Shown here: in pieces, positions 7,940-16,563 of the stretch | How positions within the stretch are numbered: position 1 is the first letter of the stretch | How the letters are laid out: each line of letters begins with the position of its first letter | Assembly (NCBI RefSeq): GCF_023502345.1 | Contig: NZ_JAMFLX010000025.1 | Location: 1-64,000, forward strand | Origin: Parendozoicomonas callyspongiae | Lineage (GTDB): Bacteria > Pseudomonadota > Gammaproteobacteria > Pseudomonadales > Endozoicomonadaceae | Direction of reading: 5' to 3' | Length of the DNA: 64,000 nucleotides | Notes under the pieces: generated by a model | The model's database searches: none | Told to the model about the DNA's origin: nothing | What the model saw: the letters and a program-made list of their open reading frames with translations, nothing else | Program-made: the position numbers and the translations under genes

Positions 7940-8725
7940 CTAGTCAAGCTGGCGAATCGAGATGTTCCCTGGCGCATTTCTGCAATTATTATTTTTGCTG
8001 TTCATCATATTAGGGGGGCACTGAAACGGTTGCTTTGCCCCATATGACCAGCAGGTATAGACAGTGCTGAGATAGTACTGACCGTTATCGATATCACAAC
8101 TAAACATGGCTTGATGCTGGTAGGCGGCGTCCAGCTCGTGATAGCTGACGGACTTGCCGACATTTTCTGAGATGATTGGTGGAGTTGGAATCTGATTAAA
8201 GACTCTCTCTATTGCGGTGAAATATTCTGTCTGGGTCATATTTGAGCAGGTACCATGTTTCTCCCATTCATGGTCGATGAGTTCATCTGGGCTTACAGGT
8301 ATGGTTTGGTTCAGAAAGGCCTGAACCTGCTCAGGAAGTGCCGTTATATTTGCATGACATATGGATCTCTTGAAGTCACAGCCCGGGCTGCCAGGGCAGA
8401 AGTCTGGGTAGCTGCCGTTATTGTACTGTGCCCATAGACCATGAACTCCCAGTGTTTTGGTGTCCCGTACCGCCTGAGAGTTGCATCCCTTCTTTTGCAT
8501 TTTTATTGAGTAACAGTACTGCGGCTCCCAACTCTGGGCCAGAAGCAGGTAGTCATACACTCCTGGGATGCCCGATGTTACTTCGTATAACAGATTAAGT
8601 ACCGTGCTTCTGTCCTTTTCACTGGCGTTTACATATAACGTGGCCGTTACCATCAGGATGCAACCTGGAATAGTTATGAATCTGGAAAAAATTGGCTTCT
8701 GCATTCTCTTAACCACTGTTCTCAA
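7940..8725 (-). CDS. Ribonuclease T2 family endoribonuclease, exported
   Basis: 261 residues (a start at M8, MQKPIFSRF, is equally possible). Broad-specificity acid endoribonuclease cutting via a 2',3'-cyclic phosphate. Both catalytic segments are visible: CAS I 'VHGLWAQY' at 94-101 and CAS II 'DHEWEKHGTC' at 151-160, supplying the two active histidines, with the Glu/Lys/His arrangement of the family. A hydrophobic N-terminus (about 12-34) is a signal peptide, and several cysteines could form disulfides, so it works in the periplasm or outside. CAS I has Ala where HGLWP is usual. Comparable to E. coli RNase I by role; symbol withheld because orthology is not shown. Confidence 0.93.
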   Translation of the reverse strand: MRTVVKRMQKPIFSRFITIPGCILMVTATLYVNASEKDRSTVLNLLYEVTSGIPGVYDYLLLAQSWEPQYCYSIKMQKKGCNSQAVRDTKTLGVHGLWAQYNNGSYPDFCPGSPGCDFKRSICHANITALPEQVQAFLNQTIPVSPDELIDHEWEKHGTCSNMTQTEYFTAIERVFNQIPTPPIISENVGKSVSYHELDAAYQHQAMFSCDIDNGQYYLSTVYTCWSYGAKQPFQCPPNMMNSKNNNCRNAPGNISIRQLD

Positions 8726-8833
8726 TATACTCCCTACTATTGACCTGCAGACAGGAAAAGCGTGCGACGGGAAATATGGAAAGACAGAGTAGAGAACAGT
8801 GTTGTCAGTCAGGAGAGGTGGATTTTCTCAGAG

Positions 8834-8868
8834 ACAGGGCCTGTAACAGCAACTGCTATAGGCCCTGT
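8834..8868. terminator. Hairpin between RNase T2 gene and fadE (possible terminator)
   Basis: ACAGGGCCT (8834-8842) pairs with AGGCCCTGT (8860-8868), with further pairing inside. It lies just downstream of fadE on the minus strand. There is no T run on either side, so factor-independent termination is doubtful; it may only protect a 3' end. Confidence 0.4.
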
Positions 8869-8896
8869 AATAATCTATGTTGGGTAATGTTGTGTG

Positions 8897-11362
8897 TCAG
8901 GCAGCCTGATTTCGACCGGAAGAATCAGATGATTTATCGTGATTGACAGCCACCGAACCAAAATGCTCCAGTGGGAAGTCATCCACATTAATCATGTCCA
9001 GTACATCTTTCTCAAATTCCAGCATAAATCGGCCTTCTTCTTCGGTGAGAATACCTATGGCAACCCCCTGGGTGATTCGCCCCTCAATGGTCAGTTCAGC
9101 TTCGTTATATCGGCCTTTTTTTAAGGCTTCGCCGATCTTGCGATAAATCGGGTCAGCCTTTTCCACCCGACACAGAAGAGAGTCGTAGGCATAAAGCGGA
9201 TTATGCCCGCTGTCTCCGCGATAAATTCCCTGGATAAGACGCTCGCGGGTTTGTGTGGCTGCTGTGACCAGCCCGACAACTTTGGATACTAGTCTGTCTC
9301 CGGGCTTTCTGGCTCTGCGGCCAAGTGGCAGAGTTACCGCTCGCAGCATCCAGGCGACCGGACGGTTTGGCAGGTTACGGATCAGCTCCTGCATGGCATC
9401 TTCAAATTCGGCAAACAGCTTCCTGCAGGAGTAGTCGACAACGGGCAGATCATCCCTCTGTTGTCCCTGATCATCCCAGTGTTTGAGGACACAGGAGGCC
9501 AGGTAGAGTTTGGAAACCATATCAGCCAGGCGGGCTGATATAAGCTCGCGGAATTTCAGTTGGCCGCCAAGGGAGAACATGCACATATCAACCGCAAAGG
9601 CGAAAGAGGCGCTGTAGCGATCAATCTTCTGGTAGTACTTGCGGGTTGCACCACTGACTGGCACTGATACCAGTGCTGCATTGGTCAGGCTCATCACCAG
9701 TGAGCGGGCGGCATTGGAGAAGATCATGCCGAAGTGGCTGAAGAGTGCTTTATCGAAGTCTTCAAGGCTATTGTTCTGGGCAGCATGCATCTCCGGAAGA
9801 ACATATGGGTGACAACGAATAGCACCCTGGCCAAAGGTAATCATGGAGCGGGTTAGAATGTTTGCGCCTTCCACGGTAATGGCAACCGGTACCGAAGCAT
9901 ATCCGGAAGCCAGGTAATTTCCCGGGCCATCGATAATGCCCTTACCGCCATGCACATCCATGGCATCTATGGCTGTCTGGCGGGCCATCTCGGTCAGGTT
10001 GTACTTGAGAATGGCTGAAGGAACGGCAGGCTTTTCACCCTGGTCAATGGCAATGGCTGTAACCCTTGCACCCGCAGCGGAGATATAGGCATTCCCGACA
10101 ATTCTGGCGATTGTTTCCTGAACTCCTTCCAGTTTCGCTACAGGAACGTTGAACTGTCTTCTGATGCGGGCATAGGCACCAGTTGATGCAACTGCATATT
10201 TACTTCCACCGGCACCGGAAGAGGGGAGAGTGATACAGCGTCCAACTGAGAGACATTCGACCAGCATGCGCCAGCCCTCTCCCTTCATCTCAGCACCACC
10301 GATAATGAAATCGAGAGGGATAAAGACATCCTTCCCTCGAATCGGTCCGTTCATAAAAGGAGAGCCCAGAGGCTTGTGGCGTCTGCCGATGTCCATTCCT
10401 TCCAATCCGCGAGGCAACAGTGCGACAGTGATACCAATATCGCTTTCCTCGCCCAGCAGTCCCTCTGGGTCAAACATACGGAAGGCCAGACCCACAACCG
10501 TAGCCACAGGGGCCAGGGTGATATAGCGCTTGGAGAAATTCAGGCGAATACCAATCATGGACTTGCCTTCATATTCACCACGGCAGATCACACCGGTATC
10601 CGGAAGTGAGGTGGCATCCGAGCCTGCCCGTGGACCGGTCAGGCCGAAACATGGGATTTCCCGCCCATCTGCCAGTCTGGGCAGGTAGTAGTTTTTTTGC
10701 TCCTGGGTTCCGTATTTCAGAAGCAACTCGGCAGGCCCCAGGGAATTTGGTACGCCAACCGTTGAGAAGACTGAACCTGAAATACTGGACAGCTTCTGAA
10801 GAACTGCTGATTGAGCCTGAGCTGAAAAGCCAAGGCCACCATACTCTTTGGGAATAATCATGGCGAAGAACTTCTCGTTCATCATGTAATCCCAAACGTC
10901 TTTGGGCATATCGCCATCTCTGCTGATCTGCCACTCATCCACCATAGAAGCCAGAGTCTCAGTCTGGTTATCCAGAAAATTCTGTTCTTCCTGGCTGAGG
11001 GAAGGACTCGGATGATTAAGCAGTTTTGACCAGTTGGGTTTACCCGAGAAGATTTCTCCTTCCCACCAGACCGTGCCAGCTTCGAGCGCTGTACTTTCGG
11101 TTTCAGACATTGTGGGTAGGAGTTTTTTGTAAATCTTGAAAATGGGGCGGGTAATAGTATTGGCACGGAATCTGGTTTGGGTCAGTCCACCAAGGACTGC
11201 TGCCACAATTAATGCAGCCAGTACTGTTGCACCACCGGCACTGAACAGCCATGAGATAACGGTAAACCCTCCCATGACCATGGAAGATGTTTTCAGGTTT
11301 GTACGTTTAAAAGCCAAGGTAATCAGGAGAATTACCAGCAATAAAGACCATGCAGAAATCAT
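8897..11362 (-). CDS. fadE: Acyl-CoA dehydrogenase, FadE type
   Basis: 821 residues, matching the unusually long FadE class (814 in E. coli) and not the 380-residue classical dehydrogenases. It performs the first, FAD-dependent step of fatty-acid beta-oxidation, forming trans-2-enoyl-CoA. The N-terminus has two hydrophobic segments (about 2-18 and 30-55), as in FadE, suggesting membrane association. The acyl-CoA dehydrogenase core follows (FGLTGPRAGSDA near 235-247; GKGIIDGP near 475), then the extended C-terminal DUF1974-type domain. Start ATG has AGGGA eight bases upstream. Monocistronic here; no palindromic fatty-acid regulator site was found in its upstream region. Confidence 0.95.
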   Translation of the reverse strand: MISAWSLLLVILLITLAFKRTNLKTSSMVMGGFTVISWLFSAGGATVLAALIVAAVLGGLTQTRFRANTITRPIFKIYKKLLPTMSETESTALEAGTVWWEGEIFSGKPNWSKLLNHPSPSLSQEEQNFLDNQTETLASMVDEWQISRDGDMPKDVWDYMMNEKFFAMIIPKEYGGLGFSAQAQSAVLQKLSSISGSVFSTVGVPNSLGPAELLLKYGTQEQKNYYLPRLADGREIPCFGLTGPRAGSDATSLPDTGVICRGEYEGKSMIGIRLNFSKRYITLAPVATVVGLAFRMFDPEGLLGEESDIGITVALLPRGLEGMDIGRRHKPLGSPFMNGPIRGKDVFIPLDFIIGGAEMKGEGWRMLVECLSVGRCITLPSSGAGGSKYAVASTGAYARIRRQFNVPVAKLEGVQETIARIVGNAYISAAGARVTAIAIDQGEKPAVPSAILKYNLTEMARQTAIDAMDVHGGKGIIDGPGNYLASGYASVPVAITVEGANILTRSMITFGQGAIRCHPYVLPEMHAAQNNSLEDFDKALFSHFGMIFSNAARSLVMSLTNAALVSVPVSGATRKYYQKIDRYSASFAFAVDMCMFSLGGQLKFRELISARLADMVSKLYLASCVLKHWDDQGQQRDDLPVVDYSCRKLFAEFEDAMQELIRNLPNRPVAWMLRAVTLPLGRRARKPGDRLVSKVVGLVTAATQTRERLIQGIYRGDSGHNPLYAYDSLLCRVEKADPIYRKIGEALKKGRYNEAELTIEGRITQGVAIGILTEEEGRFMLEFEKDVLDMINVDDFPLEHFGSVAVNHDKSSDSSGRNQAA

Positions 11363-11474
11363 GGATATTTCCCTGTTTTCCCAACACTATTGATTAATAG
11401 AAGCATATTTGGGATAGGGGCATACTGGCAGAAGTGCGTGAGTTAACTGGCAAAAAAGCCAAAAAAGTTAGTTG

Positions 11475-11509
11475 ATAAGCGGTTTGGTTAGAACCAGACT
11501 GCCGCTTAT
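11475..11509. other. Inverted repeat upstream of fadE
   Basis: ATAAGCGG (11475-11482) pairs with CCGCTTAT (11502-11509), and inside it TGGTT pairs with AACCA. On the minus strand a T-rich stretch follows eight bases later. It could terminate the ABC operon or be an operator for fadE; the sequence does not decide. Confidence 0.4.
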
Positions 11510-11528
11510 AGCGAAAAACCATGAAAGG

Positions 11529-11561
11529 TGAGGCTTTCCTGCTGATTGAAGTCTCGCCTCA
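11529..11561 (-). terminator. Weak hairpin after the ABC operon
   Basis: TGAGGC (11556-11561 complement) pairs with GCCTCA (11529-11534 complement) just past the stop of the ATPase gene; a broken T-rich stretch follows. Low strength. Confidence 0.35.
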
Positions 11562-11573
11562 TATTTACATCCC

Positions 11574-12311
11574 CTAGAGAACCTGTCTTAAGAAATCTCG
11601 GGTTCTGGGATCTTGTGGATTATCAAGAATCTCTTCTGGTGTTCCCATTTCCACGATTTTTCCGCCATCGATAAAAATTATCCGATCAGCGACTTCACGG
11701 GCAAAGGGAATTTCGTGGGTCACAACCATCATGGTGCGTTTCTGGCGGGCCAGCTTTTTCATCAGATCCAGTACTTCATGGACCTTTTCCGGATCAAGAG
11801 CCGAGGTGGGCTCATCAAACAGCATCAGGTTAGCATCCAGCGCCATGGCCCGGCCAATCCCCACTCGCTGTTGTTGACCACCTGATAATGCTGAAGGCCA
11901 GGCATCATGTCGGTCGGCCAGGCCAACATCTTCCAGAATGGTCATGGCTTTTTTACGGGCTTTCTGCTCGGGAATACCATGAACAGTCGTCAGTGCTTCG
12001 GTGATATTGCCGAGGGCTGTTTTATTTTTGAACAGCGCATAATTCTGGAACACAAACGATGTTTTGCGTCTTAAAGCCAGAATTTCTTTCTTGCCAGCAC
12101 TCTCAGCGTCAACCGACTGATCCGAAATGGTGATGGTGCCTTTATCCGGTGTTTCCAGATAATTAATACAGCGCAGCATTGTAGACTTGCCGCTGCCGGA
12201 TGGGCCAAGGACGACAACGATTTCGCCCTGCTGCACTTGCAGGTCAATCCCATCCAGAACAGTCTGACCGTTAAAAGCTTTATGAAGGTTACGAAGTTCC
12301 AGCAGCGCCAT
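11574..12311 (-). CDS. Polar amino-acid (cystine-type) ABC transporter ATPase
   Basis: 245 residues, cytoplasmic ATPase driving uptake by the permease encoded just upstream. Walker A GPSGSGKS at 36-43, signature LSGGQQQR at 142-149, Walker B 'LMLFDEPT' at 162-169, H-loop 'VVTHE' near 198. The sequence style is that of the GlnQ/TcyN group of polar amino-acid importers. Its ATG overlaps the permease stop codon (ATGA-type junction), so the two are translationally coupled. Last gene of a three-gene operon with the substrate-binding lipoprotein first. Substrate within the amino-acid group is inferred only from the binding protein. Confidence 0.93.
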   Translation of the reverse strand: MALLELRNLHKAFNGQTVLDGIDLQVQQGEIVVVLGPSGSGKSTMLRCINYLETPDKGTITISDQSVDAESAGKKEILALRRKTSFVFQNYALFKNKTALGNITEALTTVHGIPEQKARKKAMTILEDVGLADRHDAWPSALSGGQQQRVGIGRAMALDANLMLFDEPTSALDPEKVHEVLDLMKKLARQKRTMMVVTHEIPFAREVADRIIFIDGGKIVEMGTPEEILDNPQDPRTRDFLRQVL

Positions 12312-12979
12312 CAGTAAGCTTCCTCCAGTCGTCTTTCCGTATACTTCTGACCCCAGGTCATAATCATAATGACGACCCAGTAAACCAGGGCCAGCACCAG
12401 ATAGCTTTCCAGGAATCGGAAACTGGATGCGGCTTCCAGTTGGGTTTTTGCCATGATTTCCGCAACACCCAGAGTGAATGCCAGGGACGTGCTCTTCAGC
12501 AGATCGATAAAGCTGTTCATCAGACCTGGTACAGCAATACGTGCAGCCTGGGGCAGGATAATACGACGCATGGCTGTTAATCGATCCATGCCAACACTGA
12601 GCGCCGCTTCCATCTGGCTGCGATCAACACCCAGGATGGCTCCCCGAATCAGCTCTGCCATATAGGCAGCAAAGTGCAGACCCAGACCTAGAATCGTAGC
12701 CTGAAATGCACTGATGGCGGTCATACTGGGGAACATCTGGGGCAGTCCGTAATAGAACAGGAACAGCTGTACCAGCAGGGGAGTACCACGGAAGAAAGAG
12801 ATATAAAGCTGGGTAAAACCATTCAGGCCTGGGATCCGAAATATCTGGACAATGGCGAAGAAAATCGCCAGTACCAGGGCCAGAGCCATGGCCAGGAAAG
12901 ACATTCCCAGGGTAACAGGCAAAACACCGACCAGCTGTAACAGCAGGTCGGTGGCAAATGATAAATCTAATTCGGTCAT
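12311..12979 (-). CDS. Polar amino-acid ABC transporter permease
   Basis: 222 residues with about five membrane helices, HisM/GlnP type. The EAA loop contacting the ATPase is visible near residues 135-155 (EAALSVGMDRLTAMRRIILP). Single permease gene, so the transporter is probably a homodimer in the membrane, as in TcyL-type systems. Lies 23 bases downstream of the binding-protein gene and overlaps the ATPase gene. Confidence 0.92.
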   Translation of the reverse strand: MTELDLSFATDLLLQLVGVLPVTLGMSFLAMALALVLAIFFAIVQIFRIPGLNGFTQLYISFFRGTPLLVQLFLFYYGLPQMFPSMTAISAFQATILGLGLHFAAYMAELIRGAILGVDRSQMEAALSVGMDRLTAMRRIILPQAARIAVPGLMNSFIDLLKSTSLAFTLGVAEIMAKTQLEAASSFRFLESYLVLALVYWVVIMIMTWGQKYTERRLEEAY

Positions 12980-13002
12980 ATTTTACTTATTACGCTTTAA
13001 GG

Positions 13003-13809
13003 TCAGCCTTTGCTGGTGACATCAGTACCGAACCATTTTTGGGAAATCTCGGCCAGGGTGCCGTCTTCACGCATGGCTTTCAGAGCCTGGTTCACCTGGA
13101 GACGCAGCTCCTCGGAAGACTCAGTTCTCAGATAAGGCATAGCGTTTTCGATGACTTCGAAAGGCTCACCAGTCTGCTTCAGAGGCAGGCCGGACTTTTT
13201 GATCAGCTCGGCTGCAGACAGGCGATCCATGATAAAGGCATCAACACGACCAAGGGCGACTTCCTGCTCAATACCACCGGCACTGTAGGTTTTGATGGTG
13301 ATTTCGTTGTTGGTATCAAAATCACGTAGCAGCTCTTCAAAGTTAGAGCCCAGGTTTACGGCTACAGTGCGTCCTTTCAAGTCTTCCAGGCTGTTGATGT
13401 CATTAATATTGGCATTAACAGTAATCTGGGCACCGTCAAATACATAAACGTCGCTGAAGTTGTACTTCTTCTTGCGCTCTTCAGTGATGGTGATCTGGTT
13501 GGAGATGGTATCTATACGTTCACTGTCCAGCATACCGAACAAGCTGGAGAAAGGAGCCGTGACGAACTCAACGGGACGGTCAAGACGGTTACTCAACTCA
13601 TTCCAGACATCAACGTCAAAACCCTGCAGCTGGTCTTTCTCAACAAAGGTAAAGGGGTAGTAACCACCGGACATACCAACCTTGATGCTGGAAACTTCCG
13701 GAGTGCCGGCTGTTTCATTGGTGCTGGTGGACTGTTCTGAACCACCGCAGGCGGCCAGAAAAACGGACATGACAACTGCCAGGCCCGTCGCTTGCAGACG
13801 ACGAATCAT
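13003..13809 (-). CDS. Amino-acid (cystine-type) ABC substrate-binding lipoprotein
   Basis: 268 residues. Signal peptide ends in the lipobox LAAC with Cys21, so it should be a lipid-anchored protein. The type-II binding fold (SBP_bac_3) is recognisable: 'GYYPFTFVEKDQLQGFDVDVW' region near 50-70 and the ligand-contact segment 'ISNQITITEERKKKY' near 100-114. The 'YPFTF...L-x-GFDVDVW' wording is like cystine/polar amino-acid binding proteins (TcyA/FliY group), but the ligand cannot be fixed from sequence. First gene of the operon; the promoter should lie in the AT-rich gap 13810-14058. Confidence 0.9.
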   Translation of the reverse strand: MIRRLQATGLAVVMSVFLAACGGSEQSTSTNETAGTPEVSSIKVGMSGGYYPFTFVEKDQLQGFDVDVWNELSNRLDRPVEFVTAPFSSLFGMLDSERIDTISNQITITEERKKKYNFSDVYVFDGAQITVNANINDINSLEDLKGRTVAVNLGSNFEELLRDFDTNNEITIKTYSAGGIEQEVALGRVDAFIMDRLSAAELIKKSGLPLKQTGEPFEVIENAMPYLRTESSEELRLQVNQALKAMREDGTLAEISQKWFGTDVTSKG

Positions 13810-14058
13810 AGTGACTAAGCCTCATAAAAAAATTATTGGAGTTGAGTACTGCGGCAGCGGCCAACAGTCAGAGTTGCCGAGCGGAGATAACTGCGAGAAA
13901 TCGGGCAGAAACAACAAGCTTTTACTGCAACGCTGGTAAGCTTGGTGTCGACAGTAGATGTTTTTGGTTTTTGTTGAAAGTAATAATAAGTTATTTATAT
14001 ATAACTTTTATTGATATGTAGTGTTGGCATGCCCTGCAGCCGACTTTTGTCAGGATGA

Positions 14059-15093
14059 TTATGATTTGAGTGAAAAGTAATCGATAGATTTCAGGTACTG
14101 TAACTCTGCAGGCTGTTGTTCGGATACTGTCCAGGCTTCAATAACAACTCTTTCATCTGTCATTTGAATCCAGAAAAAACCCAGAGTACCGGCCTGTTGC
14201 CAGCTGGCAAAATTACGCTTAGGGGCGGTCATTGTCTTGTCATACTTGCCACCGGCCCCGGAAATAATGTGGATGGTCTCACCACAGCCTTCTACAGGAT
14301 CAAGCAGCTGCAGGGAGTGATCATGACCAGATACCAGCAGGTGAACCTTTCCACACAAGTGTTCTTCAATCAGCTCTTTCCAAAGCTGACCCTGCTGCGG
14401 GTTATTGTCATAACTGCCGGCATTGCCGTGCCGCCCGTTGGATATATAAGGGTAATGGCTGAAAGCAACCCGCCAGCGTGCGTTCAGATCAGGCATGGTA
14501 TTGGCCAGCCAGGTTGACTGTTGCTGGGCAAAATCTTTGGCGGCATAAAAGGCAGATGCTTCTTCCTGGTCAGCAGCAATCGGTGTGGCATCGAGAGCTA
14601 GAAAGTCGACATCCCTGTTGTTCTGCTGGTTACTATCCAATGGTGCTGAAAAGGTGTAATAACGGGCAGGCATGCGCCATTTATTACTGGTGCGGTTTTC
14701 CTGGTAGTGGTACTGAACCTGGATATCCCCCTTGGGAACAGTTTCACCCTCGGGATAGCGGGCCAGGGAGATATCATGATTTCCCAGGGTCATAAAGAAT
14801 GGAATATTCAGACCAGCGTAAGGCTGCTCATAGTGGGTCTGGAAGAATGGATCATCAAGGCGGGTAACACCTTTATCATAAACATTGTCCCCCAATCCTA
14901 TAACGAAATCACACGCCTTCTCTTTGCAAACCTGCTCCATAGCCCGGGCAACAGTTTTCTGCCGGTTATCACCAGTACCAAAATCGCCAAGGGCAATAAA
15001 GCTAACAGTCTCAGCAAACAGACTCTGGGAGAAAATCAGCGTTGAAGCCGCTAATAAGGTGTTGGTATTGAAGCGGTAAGTCATCCCGATCAC
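14059..15093 (-). CDS. Exported metallophosphoesterase, purple acid phosphatase-like
   Basis: 344 residues. Signal peptide ends near LFA (27). Calcineurin-type metal ligands are all present: GDFGTGD (36-42), GDNVYDKG (68-75), GNHD (104-107), 'FSHYPYISNG' (211-220) and GHDHS (256-260). The single-domain layout without the plant N-terminal domain resembles mammalian-type tartrate-resistant acid phosphatase, with Tyr72 in the position that gives such enzymes their purple colour. Likely role: periplasmic or secreted phosphate release from monoesters; substrate unknown. Single gene with its own flanking gaps. Confidence 0.9.
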   Translation of the reverse strand: MIGMTYRFNTNTLLAASTLIFSQSLFAETVSFIALGDFGTGDNRQKTVARAMEQVCKEKACDFVIGLGDNVYDKGVTRLDDPFFQTHYEQPYAGLNIPFFMTLGNHDISLARYPEGETVPKGDIQVQYHYQENRTSNKWRMPARYYTFSAPLDSNQQNNRDVDFLALDATPIAADQEEASAFYAAKDFAQQQSTWLANTMPDLNARWRVAFSHYPYISNGRHGNAGSYDNNPQQGQLWKELIEEHLCGKVHLLVSGHDHSLQLLDPVEGCGETIHIISGAGGKYDKTMTAPKRNFASWQQAGTLGFFWIQMTDERVVIEAWTVSEQQPAELQYLKSIDYFSLKS

Positions 15094-15161
15094 TTTTTTA
15101 AGCTTCCATGCAAAAGCTATCGGTGAAGGCAGGATGTTCTTGATGGGGCGATCAAAAAGGT

Positions 15162-15183
15162 GGGAGTGGCTGATGCCACTCCC
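15162..15183 (-). terminator. Intrinsic terminator of the DUF1302/DUF1329 operon
   Basis: GGGAGTGGC (15162-15170), TGAT loop, GCCACTCCC (15175-15183). Read on the minus strand it follows the DUF1329 stop by 11 bases and is followed by ACCTTTTT. Confidence 0.8.
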
Positions 15184-15193
15184 AAAAGGCAGA

Positions 15194-16561
15194 TTATTTA
15201 CCGGCCCTTCTCAGGGCTGCGGGGGTAAATGTCTTGCGATCCAGCTCAATGCCGTAGTTGTAAGGCTTGGCTTCCTCATTAACCAGCATCATCGCAATAT
15301 AGCGGCGAGACTGAAGGTCGTAGAGAACCTCGGTGGCAAAGCTGGTTGCCTGGGGGCCGCTGACGAAGGTGTGGTGACCTTCGGCAACACGCCACAGCTG
15401 ACCACGACCGTCATAGTTGTCAGCCAGCACTGCTTGCCATGAGTCTTCATCGAGGTAGAGCACCCGCTTGCCGTAGACATGGCGGGCATCTTCTTTCAGG
15501 GTGGCTTCTACAACCCAGACCCGGTGCATTTCATAGCGAGCAGCATCCTGGTTGATATGGCCTTTTTTGATGATGTCATCATAAGACAGTTCACGGGAGG
15601 TCAGGCGATAGGCATTGTAAGGAACAATCATTTCCTTCTTGCCAACCAGCTTCCAGTTGTAGCGGCTTGGGGAACCGTTAAAGATATCTACGTTATCGGA
15701 TGTGCGGGTGCCTTCAGCCGCAAATCCCGGTCCATCATAAGCAACGGTGGGAGCACGTCTTACCCGGCGCTGACCGGCATTGTAAGACCAAGCCCGGCGG
15801 GGCTCTGCAACCTGGTCAACGGTCTCATGTACAAGCAGAACATTGCCGGTCAAACGGGCAGGGGAGAGTGCCCGGCGCATAAAGTAGAACAGAACATTGT
15901 CGTCCTTCTCAGCATTTACTCCACCTTTAAGGCTCTCTGGCCAGGCCTGGTAGTCATGAATTCTCACCGGTGTGTAACTACCGTTAGCCTGAACCACCAT
16001 CTGCATGGTGTAGGATTCATAGGCTCCGCCCTTGTAGCGGGTCAGGTGATTCCATACCGCTTCCAGACCATTCTGGGGAATGGGAAAAGGAATGGTGGCG
16101 TCGAAATTCAAAAGACCATTGCCGCCTTCTTTCAGCTCCGTCTTCATTGCATTCTTTTTGGCATAACCATAAATGCTGTCGCTGTAAGTGACCGGGCGGT
16201 GAGATGGGTAAACAGGCACCTTATAAGTATCTGGATACTGCTTAAGCATGGCCTGCATACCGGGAGACAACTTGTCGGCATACTTGTCCATATTCTGGGC
16301 AGTGATCACAAACAGAGGTTTGTCACTGGCGTAGGGATCTTTGATAAATCCCTGGTCATCCTGAGTTGAGATCAGTTTGCCAGTCCATTCGGGAATGGAA
16401 CCATCCTTGTTGCCTGCACGGGTCGCACCAACGGGGGTTAATTCCTTGCCGAGCTTTGCTGCTTCAGCATCGGAGACCTTGGCACTGGCTGTCAGGCTGA
16501 AGGAGCCTGCAACAGCTAATGCAAGCGACAGTTTTATTATTGTTGTTTTCATTGTCTGCAT
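15194..16561 (-). CDS. DUF1329 family exported protein
   Basis: 455 residues with a signal peptide ending TASA (about 27). The 'AEAAKLGKELTPVGA...AGNKDGSIPEWTG' start region is diagnostic of DUF1329 proteins, which have a LolA/LolB-like beta fold and are periplasmic or outer-membrane associated. Members are nearly always next to a DUF1302 gene, as here (the two genes are three bases apart), and are often linked with RND exporters and lipid metabolism in pseudomonads. Biochemical role is not established. Second gene of a two-gene operon ending in a strong terminator. Confidence 0.93.
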   Translation of the reverse strand: MQTMKTTIIKLSLALAVAGSFSLTASAKVSDAEAAKLGKELTPVGATRAGNKDGSIPEWTGKLISTQDDQGFIKDPYASDKPLFVITAQNMDKYADKLSPGMQAMLKQYPDTYKVPVYPSHRPVTYSDSIYGYAKKNAMKTELKEGGNGLLNFDATIPFPIPQNGLEAVWNHLTRYKGGAYESYTMQMVVQANGSYTPVRIHDYQAWPESLKGGVNAEKDDNVLFYFMRRALSPARLTGNVLLVHETVDQVAEPRRAWSYNAGQRRVRRAPTVAYDGPGFAAEGTRTSDNVDIFNGSPSRYNWKLVGKKEMIVPYNAYRLTSRELSYDDIIKKGHINQDAARYEMHRVWVVEATLKEDARHVYGKRVLYLDEDSWQAVLADNYDGRGQLWRVAEGHHTFVSGPQATSFATEVLYDLQSRRYIAMMLVNEEAKPYNYGIELDRKTFTPAALRRAGK

Positions 16562-16563
16562 CC

